From a bacterium (GTDB taxonomy: Bacteria; Verrucomicrobiota; Verrucomicrobiae; Limisphaerales; J093), in the NCBI GenBank assembly GCA_021839785.1, contig JAKCAB010000850.1, forward strand, positions 1 through 10,861: a stretch of DNA of 10,861 nt. Reading direction: 5' to 3'. The stretch's first letter is position 1. Every line of letters begins with the position of its first letter. The notes below the pieces were generated by a model. The model did not search any database. It was given only the letters and a program-made list of their open reading frames with translations, and was not told the DNA's origin. This document shows positions 1 through 4,952 of the stretch, in pieces. A program made the translations under genes and the position numbers.

Positions 1-2
1 AT

Positions 3-290
3 TTATTGGGCCAACATCTGGTTGACCTTACGTTGATAAAAGAACTGTTCCTCCGGCGTGAAAAGCCGCGCGAAGATCACCCGGATGGTCTTGCCGTTCG
101 TGCGATAAAGACTGATCACGCCCATGCCGGCCGGCGACCGGCCGAGGTTAAAAAAACGCGCCTGCACGGAAAACCGGGGCGAATCGGGCAACAGCCGCAC
201 CGCAAACGGATCCTCGAACGATTCTTCAATGTCGCGGGTTGTCAGAGAGCTGCCCAACTCGAACGGCGGATTGTTCCAATCGAACTCCAT
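3..290 (-). CDS. BrnT-like small protein (diverged toxin-family fold)
   Basis: This 95-residue protein resembles the BrnT/COG2929 family, whose founder is the RelE-fold ribonuclease toxin of the BrnT-BrnA toxin-antitoxin pair. The N-terminal strand (MEFDW), a central FEDPF segment, the FNLGRSPAG turn, the strand KTIRVIFAR and a terminal helix (TPEEQFFYQRK) follow the family order at normal length. The usual N-terminal K-H-G motif is replaced by an ELGSSLTTRDIEE stretch, so ribonuclease activity is doubtful. ATG at 288-290 is preceded by GGAG about 7 nt upstream on the minus strand. A BrnA-type antitoxin would normally lie downstream, beyond the left edge, so partnership cannot be judged. Family membership is inferred from pattern recognition. 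It could be a stand-alone BrnT-fold protein rather than a toxin. Confidence 0.7.
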   Translation of the reverse strand: MEFDWNNPPFELGSSLTTRDIEESFEDPFAVRLLPDSPRFSVQARFFNLGRSPAGMGVISLYRTNGKTIRVIFARLFTPEEQFFYQRKVNQMLAQ

Positions 291-333
291 ATTGGCTCCG
301 CTCGTAAATCAATCGGCCATGCAATGTCGTTAC

Positions 334-364
334 AATGTATTTACACAACCCGCCCGATTGTCAA
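334..364 (-). promoter_or_regulatory. Candidate promoter with TGTA/TACA operator for the BrnT-like gene
   Basis: On the minus strand a perfect TTGACA lies at 364-359. It is followed after 17 nt by AATACA, or after 19 nt by TACATT, either of which could be the -10 box; the ATG is about 45 nt further on. Over the -10 area, plus-strand 331-345 reads TACA-A-TGTA-TT-TACA, three alternating half-sites forming two overlapping small dyads. Autoregulated toxin-antitoxin operons often carry such sites, but no regulator is in the window, so the operator role is inference. Confidence 0.35.
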
Positions 365-372
365 CCAGAATT

Positions 373-479
373 CGATCAGAAACGCGAACGCTGTGTACAG
401 CGGCGTCGGGCACAGCCGCCGGCTTGACCGGGTGCGCCGGTCGGCGATACCGTCAGCGCCCGTCAGCCCGATCAGAAAC
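373..479. repeat. 11-bp direct repeat upstream of the oxidoreductase gene
   Basis: CGATCAGAAAC occurs exactly at 373-383 and again at 469-479, start to start 96 bp. Between them, 451-470 is a tandem 10-bp repeat (CGTCAGCGCC then CGTCAGCCCG, 8 of 10 matching), and GACCGG/CCGGTC forms a 6-bp-stem hairpin at 426-442. A weak promoter-like pair (TTGACC at 424-429, GATACC at 446-451) overlaps this hairpin. Everything lies in the 267-bp spacer between two divergent genes, so these could be regulator sites for either. Function is unproven. Confidence 0.35.
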
Positions 480-557
480 ACGGTTCACATTGCCGGGATG
501 TTGGTCGGGCGCCGAAAAAACTTATCGCCCAGAGGCGAACACGATTCAGAGGTCTGC

Positions 558-1910
558 ATGAACCAAACTCCAGGAACCCTCACGCGTCGCAACTTTCTCC
601 GCACCGCCAGCGCCTCGGTCGTGGCCTTCACGGTCGTGCCGCGGCACGTCATCGCCGCCAGCGGCACCAACCCGCCCAACGAGCGGATCAACCTCGCCGG
701 CATCGGCGTGGGCGGCATGGGCGCCGGCGACATCGGCGCCGTGGCGTCCGGCAACAACATCGTGGCCTTGTGCGACGTGGATTCGCGGCACGCCGCGGAT
801 ACGTTCAAGAAATTCCCCGACGCAAAACAATTCCGGGATTTCCGGAAGATGTTCGACGCCATGGAAAAGAGCATCGACGCGGTGGTGGTGGCCACGCCGG
901 ACCACTTCCACGCCGTGGCGGCGATGGCGGCCATCAAGCGCGGCAAGCACGTTTATTGCGAAAAACCGCTGGCGCATTCCGTCCACGAGGTCCGCGCGTT
1001 GATGAGAGCGGCGCAGGAGCACAAGATCGTCTCCCAACTGGGCAACCAGGGGCATTCGTACGATTCGATCCGCGACTTCTGCGAATGGGTTTGGGCCGGG
1101 GCGATCGGCCAAGTGCACACGATCCACGCCGGTTGCGCCGCCGTGAACTCCGGCATCGACCAACTGCCGCAGCTCAAGGAGCAGCATCCGGTGCCGCCCA
1201 CGCTCGATTGGGACCAATGGCTCGGCCCGGCGCAATTTCGCCCGTACTGCCCGGCCTACCTGCCCGGCTCGTGGCGCGGCTGGGTGCCGTTCGGCAACGG
1301 CACCGTGGGCGACTGGACCTGTCACGTGGTGGACCCGGTCTTTTGGGCGCTCGACCTCGGCGCGCCGACGAGCATTCAAGCGCAGGTGAAAAACTACGAT
1401 TTCAAAACCCAGGGCGACGCGTACCCGAAGGGCGAGATCATCACTTACGAGTTTCCGGCCAAGGGCAAGCGCGGCCCAATCACGATGCACTGGTACAGCG
1501 GCACGGAGCGGATTCCGCGGCCGGCCGACCTCGACCCGGACGACAAACCGGTGGACACCGGCGCCGTGGTGCTCGGCGACAAAGGCACGATCATGTACGG
1601 CTCGCACGGCGCCGGCGGCGTGCGGTTGATTCCGCAGGCCAAAATGGACGCGTTCCAGCGCCCGCCGAAAACGATCCCACGCTCGAAGGAGCATCACCAG
1701 AACTGGCTGGAAGCCATCCGCACCGGCACCAAGGCCGGCTCCGATTTCTCGTACGGCGGGCCGCTGACCGAACTGGCCATGCTGGGCGTGATCGCGATCA
1801 AGCTGGCGGGCATCAAGCTCGAGTGGGACGCGGTCAACGCGCGCTTCACCAATTCACCGGAAGCGAACCAGTTCGTGAATCCGCCGTATCGCGCGGGCTG
1901 GGAACTATGA
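558..1910 (+). CDS. Tat-exported Gfo/Idh/MocA family oxidoreductase
   Basis: This 450-residue protein belongs to the Gfo/Idh/MocA family, NAD(P)-dependent enzymes that mostly act on sugars, inositols or sugar derivatives. Residues 9-15 (TRRNFLR), followed by a hydrophobic stretch, form a twin-arginine signal, implying export after folding with cofactor. The Rossmann nucleotide loop is GIGVGGMG (48-55), followed by ATPDHFH (112-118) and the family's EKP motif (135-137). The C-terminal substrate domain includes a GDWTCHVVDP stretch. ATG at 558 is chosen because AGAGG sits 5 nt upstream and the Tat signal starts directly. The frame stays open much further upstream, but that part has no recognisable sequence and is antisense to the BrnT-like gene. 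Exported relatives include redox-type glycosidases (GH109-like) that use a tightly bound NAD, so hydrolysis by an oxidation/elimination route is possible. The substrate cannot be read from the sequence. Confidence 0.93.
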   Translation: MNQTPGTLTRRNFLRTASASVVAFTVVPRHVIAASGTNPPNERINLAGIGVGGMGAGDIGAVASGNNIVALCDVDSRHAADTFKKFPDAKQFRDFRKMFDAMEKSIDAVVVATPDHFHAVAAMAAIKRGKHVYCEKPLAHSVHEVRALMRAAQEHKIVSQLGNQGHSYDSIRDFCEWVWAGAIGQVHTIHAGCAAVNSGIDQLPQLKEQHPVPPTLDWDQWLGPAQFRPYCPAYLPGSWRGWVPFGNGTVGDWTCHVVDPVFWALDLGAPTSIQAQVKNYDFKTQGDAYPKGEIITYEFPAKGKRGPITMHWYSGTERIPRPADLDPDDKPVDTGAVVLGDKGTIMYGSHGAGGVRLIPQAKMDAFQRPPKTIPRSKEHHQNWLEAIRTGTKAGSDFSYGGPLTELAMLGVIAIKLAGIKLEWDAVNARFTNSPEANQFVNPPYRAGWEL

Positions 1911-1948
1911 ACGCGCCGGCGTTGCCCGGCCTCATCCTTGATTCCGAA

Positions 1949-2012
1949 GTAGCCGCCGACGTCAGTCGGCGCAGACAGTTGCCGGGCAGCGCGGACTGAC
2001 GTCCGTGGCTCC
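1949..2012. repeat. REPIN-like inverted pair of palindromes
   Basis: The arms 1949-1972 and 1989-2012 are reverse complements at about 20 of 24 positions, around a 16-nt centre. Each arm holds its own hairpin: GCCGAC-GTCA-GTCGGC at 1955-1970 and CGGAC-TGAC-GTCCG at 1992-2005. A pair of inverted palindromes is the layout of REP/REPIN elements, which RAYT transposases move in other bacteria. No such transposase is in the window. The element lies between two convergent genes and might also stop transcription, but it has no following T-run on either strand. Confidence 0.6.
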
Positions 2013-2101
2013 GGCCGGTTGGGTGTCGTCAGCGACTGCTGGTAACGGCTGACCCACCGCCGCGAGGCCTGATTCGGCTTCCTCGACTTCGGTTTTCGGC
2101 C

Positions 2102-3157
2102 TCATTTCTCCAGCCAGCGTTTGAGGCGGGGGTTGTCGCGGACTTCGATGGTGGCCGCCGGCTTGCGCACGATGCAAACGGCGGCCTTTTCGTGGTCCGC
2201 CAGTGCCAACCCGCGGTCCGGACCGAGCACGCTGATAGCGGTGCTCAAGCTGTCGGCGGTCATGCCGTCGTGGGCAACGACGGTTACCAGGCTGTGATCG
2301 GTGAGGCCAATGCCCGTGTGCGGATCCACGATGTGCGAGTAGCGCACGCCGTCGATCACGACGTGCTGGAACAAATCGCCGGACGTCGCCAGACCCGTGC
2401 GTCGCAACAAAACGAAGCGTGCAGGCGGCGCGTCCGGCACGTCCAGCGGCGCAATCTCGATGCGCCAGCCGGCCTTGCCGGGCGGCGGGTCGCTCACCGC
2501 CATGTCGCCACCGCCGGAAACCAGCGCTTGTTTGACCCCGTGCTGTTCCAGGACCTTCAGCGCTTCGTCCATCGCGTAACCCTTGGCAATGGCGCCCAAG
2601 TCGAGCCGCATTCCGGGCACGAGCAGACGCGCGGTGTGAGCGTGCGGATCGAGTTGCAAGTTTCGCCAACCGCTGGAGGCCAGCGCGCGCGCCAGCCGGG
2701 TCGGTTCGGGCAGGGCTTGGTCGCGGCGCGCCTTGCGCCACAAGCTCACGATGGGGCCGACCGTGATGTCGAACGCGCCGTCCGTTTGTCGGGAAACCTC
2801 CTGCGCCCGCGCCAGCACCCGCCAGAGATCGTCGCTGACCTTCACCGCCTGGCCGCTGCCGGCGGTGCGCGACAGCGTGCTCAGTTCGCTGTCGTACTCG
2901 TAGTCGCTCATGACGGTGTTGAGCGCGGCGATGCGATCGAAAGCCGCCTGGGCGGCGGCATCCGCCTGCTCGCGGCTGGCGGCGTAAAGCACGATCCGGA
3001 ACGGCACGCCCATTTCCGGTTGGGTGTACTCGTACCGCTCCAGCGCAACCGGCGCCGAGGTGCGGCAGCCCGTGAACGCCAGGAGCAAAAGCGCGGCAAG
3101 CCCCGCCAACGCGCCCGTGGAGCCTTTGCTTTGGTTTCCGGCTTTCCTGATTTCCAA
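2102..3157 (-). CDS. apbE: FAD:protein FMN transferase, ApbE-type lipoprotein
   Basis: The predicted 351-residue ApbE-family enzyme uses FAD to attach FMN covalently to a Ser/Thr of target proteins such as NqrB/NqrC or RnfG-type subunits. Family marks in order are MGVPFRIVLYA, MSDYEYDSELSTL, TDGAFDITVGPIVSLW, LDLGAIAKGYAMDEAL, SGGGDMAVS, ATSGD, SHIVDPHTG and MTADSLSTA, the last region contributing to metal binding. The N-terminus has basic residues, a hydrophobic run (LAALLLLAF) and TGC, so Cys31 is a likely lipidation site; Phe at -3 makes the lipobox slightly unusual. No ATG precedes the signal peptide. TTG at 3157 is chosen because GGAGG lies 6 nt upstream. That start lies inside a repeat also found at two other places. 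The frame continues open to about 4006, but the extra part reads through repeats and ygfZ. No flavinylation target is nearby. Confidence 0.93.
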   Translation of the reverse strand: MEIRKAGNQSKGSTGALAGLAALLLLAFTGCRTSAPVALERYEYTQPEMGVPFRIVLYAASREQADAAAQAAFDRIAALNTVMSDYEYDSELSTLSRTAGSGQAVKVSDDLWRVLARAQEVSRQTDGAFDITVGPIVSLWRKARRDQALPEPTRLARALASSGWRNLQLDPHAHTARLLVPGMRLDLGAIAKGYAMDEALKVLEQHGVKQALVSGGGDMAVSDPPPGKAGWRIEIAPLDVPDAPPARFVLLRRTGLATSGDLFQHVVIDGVRYSHIVDPHTGIGLTDHSLVTVVAHDGMTADSLSTAISVLGPDRGLALADHEKAAVCIVRKPAATIEVRDNPRLKRWLEK

Positions 3158-3197
3158 ATTCAACCTCCGCGCCGCGGCGGCTGGGCGGTTGATGTTG
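3129..3197 (-). repeat. 8-nt-unit repeat, copy A (overlaps apbE 5' end)
   Basis: Read on the minus strand it contains three 8-nt units, CGCCCAGC, CGCCGCGG and CGCGGAGG (3187-3164), then TTGAATTTGGAAATCAGGAAAG and a GCCGGAAACC tail. It matches copy B (3447-3515) at about 62 of 69 positions; the 40-nt core 3129-3168 differs at only one base. About the first ten codons of apbE lie in it. Confidence 0.8.
3155..3168 (-). promoter_or_regulatory. Repeat-borne ribosome binding site and TTG start of apbE
   Basis: On the minus strand, GGAGG (3168-3164) is followed by TTGAAT and then TTG (3157-3155), giving an ideal 6-nt spacing. Another TTG at 3163-3161 directly abuts the GGAGG and is too close. A later TTG within the hydrophobic segment would leave the signal peptide without basic residues. 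The same GGAGGTTGAATTTGGAA is present in the repeat copy at 3447-3515, which has no gene behind it. The site therefore comes with the repeat and is not apbE-specific. Confidence 0.55.
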
Positions 3198-3221
3198 CCG
3201 GGCTCACCCGCGTCTCGGCCC

Positions 3222-3365
3222 GCCGGCGCGCCGGCTTCCAGCCGGCTTAACGTGCCAGCACTAAGCTGGGGGTGGTGCCGGAACAGTTCCGCGGCTGCCG
3301 GCGGTTTAAGCCGCTTGGGAAAGCGGCGCGCCGTCCAGTGCGACGGCGGGCTGTCCCCAGCCCGC
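3222..3365. repeat. Array of back-to-back hairpins
   Basis: Seven inverted repeats crowd into 144 bp: a perfect 14-bp palindrome at 3222-3235; GCCGGC-ttcca-GCCGGC at 3230-3246; CCAGC-actaa-GCTGG at 3255-3269; CGGAA-cag-TTCCG at 3279-3291; GCCGCTT-ggga-AAGCGGC at 3310-3327; GCCGTC-cagtgc-GACGGC at 3330-3347; and GCGGGCTG-tccc-CAGCCCGC at 3346-3365. Loops are 3 to 6 nt. The array sits between ygfZ and apbE, both on the minus strand, so it may also be transcribed. Related hairpins in spacers with other gene orientations point to a DNA-level repeat. Its function is unknown. Confidence 0.75.
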
Positions 3366-3379
3366 ACAACCATGAACGG

Positions 3380-3434
3380 CCACCAAGGCACGGAGGCACG
3401 GAAGACCAATTGAGAACCCAGGAACTCAGGAAGC
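3380..3434 (+). repeat. 8-nt-unit repeat, copy D (diverged, inverted relative to B)
   Basis: Plus-strand units CCACCAAG, GCACGGAG and GCACGGAA (3380-3403) match the three-unit head of copy B in layout. After a diverged middle, CAGGAACTCAGGAAGC (3419-3434) corresponds to the GGAATTCAGGAAAGC tail of B. GGCACGGA also occurs as an exact tandem pair at 3387-3402. Copies D and B face each other across 24 nt. Confidence 0.55.
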
Positions 3435-3446
3435 GGGTGCCCGCAA

Positions 3447-3515
3447 CTTTGGTTTCCGGCTTTCCTGAATTCCAAATTCAACCTCCACGCCTTGGCGTCT
3501 TGGCGGTTGATATTG
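3447..3515 (-). repeat. 8-nt-unit repeat, copy B
   Basis: On the minus strand the units CGCCAAGA, CGCCAAGG and CGTGGAGG (3505-3482) lead into TTGAATTTGGAATTCAGGAA and then AGCCGGAAACC. It is nearly identical to copy A and shares the head and central box of copy C. No gene begins here, although the same GGAGG-6 nt-TTG arrangement is present. Confidence 0.8.
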
Positions 3516-3594
3516 TCGAACAAAACGGCACTTCGTCCGGCCGTTTCGGAAATCGTCTGATGGTTGTCCATGCGCAGCCAGCTTTGCGGAATTT

Positions 3595-4689
3595 CTAAGC
3601 GGTGACAAACGGCAACGGCACGATGGTCGCCGGGCTCTCGCCGGCAGCAGTCCGCAACGTCAAAACATTGCCCGCGTCGTTGAAGCCGCGGCGCACGTAG
3701 CCGAGGGCGACGTTCGCGTTCAGCGTGGGCGACCGGATCGCGCTGGTGACAAAACCGACCTCCTGGCCGTCCCGGCTCAGCGGGGCGCCTTTCGCGGGCA
3801 GCGGCGAAAGGTCGTCCGCGAAGCGCAGGCCCCGCAGCGTTTTCGCTACCTGGCCATACGTGCGGATGCGGGCGATCACTTCCTGGCCGATGTAGCAGCC
3901 TTTGCGGTAGCTGATCGCGCGCGCTTCGAGGCCAGCCTCGGGCGGAAGATTCGTCTCGTCCATGTCGGCGCCAAACCGCGGCACCCCCGCCTCGACTCGC
4001 GCCCATTCCAGCGCCTGCCAGCCCGCGGGACGGCCGCCCAGCACTTTCACGGCGGCGGCGAGTCGTTCGGCCGCGACCGCCAGCGCGGTGGTGGGGACGA
4101 ACACGTCGAAGCCCGGCAAGTGCACGCGCGGCTGATTCATCAAATAAAGTTCGCCCAGCGCTGCGTCGATCATTGTCGAGAAGGCCAGCGGCTTGTCCGG
4201 CAGAACGATGTCAGGCGCGAAGCGGCTCACCACATCGACCGCCTGCGGGCCTTGGACGCTCAACAAACCGTAGTGCGGCGACGCGTCGGCCACCCGGACA
4301 TCGTCGGCGATGATGTAACGGTCGAGTCGCTGCGCGACGGCGGCGGCGTACCCCGGTTCGAAGTCGAGCAGGAACTCGTTAGCCAGCCGGTAAACGAACA
4401 GGTCGCTGTCCAGCTTGCCTTTGGCGGTGACCAGCGCCGCATAACACCCCTCGCCGGCGCGCAGCGCCTTCACGTCGTTTGTGACCTGGCCGTTGAGAAA
4501 TCGCTCGCGATCCGCGCCCAAGACACAAAGCCGGCCGCGGAAACTCAGATCGAACACGGCCGCGCTCCGGCGGAGGACCCCATGCTCGGCGATCGGGTCG
4601 CCATACGCCGCGACGACCTCGCCGCCGTTCACGGTCGTGAACGTCGCGCCCCGATTCCGGTGCCATTCGTGAAGGGTCAGACTCGCCAC
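3595..4689 (-). CDS. ygfZ: YgfZ/GcvT-like folate-binding protein
   Basis: This 364-residue protein is a member of the YgfZ family, folate-binding relatives of the glycine-cleavage T protein. In other bacteria they help assemble or repair Fe-S clusters in certain enzymes, including tRNA-modifying MiaB. The diagnostic motif KGCYIGQE lies at 263-270 with its conserved cysteine (Cys265). Other GcvT-fold marks are FLNGQVTNDV, the KGKLDSDLFVYR strand, LLSVQGPQA and the C-terminal barrel segment ending in NVALGYVRRGF. Length is typical for the longer family members. GTG at 4689 is the only plausible start: homology begins almost at once (LHEWHRNRGATF) and the next methionine is deep inside the domain. 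No clear Shine-Dalgarno precedes it. The cytoplasmic role is assigned from the family, not from context. Confidence 0.93.
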   Translation of the reverse strand: MASLTLHEWHRNRGATFTTVNGGEVVAAYGDPIAEHGVLRRSAAVFDLSFRGRLCVLGADRERFLNGQVTNDVKALRAGEGCYAALVTAKGKLDSDLFVYRLANEFLLDFEPGYAAAVAQRLDRYIIADDVRVADASPHYGLLSVQGPQAVDVVSRFAPDIVLPDKPLAFSTMIDAALGELYLMNQPRVHLPGFDVFVPTTALAVAAERLAAAVKVLGGRPAGWQALEWARVEAGVPRFGADMDETNLPPEAGLEARAISYRKGCYIGQEVIARIRTYGQVAKTLRGLRFADDLSPLPAKGAPLSRDGQEVGFVTSAIRSPTLNANVALGYVRRGFNDAGNVLTLRTAAGESPATIVPLPFVTA

Positions 4690-4742
4690 GGGGCCAAGGT
4701 AGCGACGGACCGCACGCCCAGCCAGCGGCGGAGGCTATTTTC

Positions 4743-4859
4743 GCCGGCGCACCAACGCGGGTTAGACACCCGCGCGCCGGCCCAAGGTTCGGTGAAGGCG
4801 CCGCGGGTTGGCCGCCGGACGCGGGTTAAAACCCCGCGCTTCGGCGGCTGGGACAGCCG
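4743..4859. repeat. Nested palindrome cluster between divergent genes
   Basis: The outer arms GCCGGCGC (4743-4750) and GCGCCGGC (4774-4781) enclose the hairpin CGCGGGT-tagac-ACCCGCG (4756-4774, sharing base 4774). A related unit follows at 4821-4837 (GCGGG ... CCCGC; 14 of 17 bases match 4757-4773). Then comes CGGCTG-gga-CAGCCG at 4845-4859. The last resembles the hairpin at 3346-3365 read on the other strand (CTGGGGACAG). The cluster lies 54 bp from the ygfZ start and about 90 bp from the ABC gene start, so it could affect both transcripts. Confidence 0.7.
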
Positions 4860-4952
4860 TGCGCCAACGGCCAGCGCCGAGGCCCCGCGGGCCGGCGCCT
4901 GTCTTTCCAGTTGAACGCCCGCGGTTGCCCGCGAACAATCGCCGCGTTTGCC

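Larger units (their letters stand above)
3158..3594. other. Gene-free, repeat-filled spacer between ygfZ and apbE
   Basis: No credible gene was found in these 437 bases. From apbE outward they hold the rest of repeat copy A, the hairpin array (3222-3365), the diverged copy D (3380-3434), copy B (3447-3515) and about 80 bases of unassigned sequence before the ygfZ stop (3516-3594). An open frame continuous with apbE crosses the spacer on the minus strand, but its translation is repeat-derived. ygfZ and apbE are therefore unlikely to be tightly coupled, although read-through is possible. Confidence 0.7.

Noticed and set aside
6..557. Open frame extending upstream of the oxidoreductase start
   Set aside because: It lacks protein-like sequence, is antisense to the BrnT-like gene and reads across the promoter spacer; the Tat signal and AGAGG support the start at 558.
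546..1697. Long minus-strand frame opposite the oxidoreductase (383 codons)
   Set aside because: It is an Arg/His/Val-rich translation typical of the antisense of a GC-rich gene, with no recognisable motif; the plus-strand protein is clear.
1949..2012. Bidirectional intrinsic terminator
   Set aside because: The hairpins are GC-rich and well placed, but no T-run follows on either strand; kept as a repeat element instead.
3222..3365. CRISPR array
   Set aside because: The palindromes differ from each other, there are no constant repeats with unique spacers, and no cas gene is present.
3158..4006. N-terminal extension of apbE by about 280 codons
   Set aside because: It reads through two repeat copies, the hairpin array and the ygfZ coding region in another frame; the lipoprotein signal begins at about 3157.
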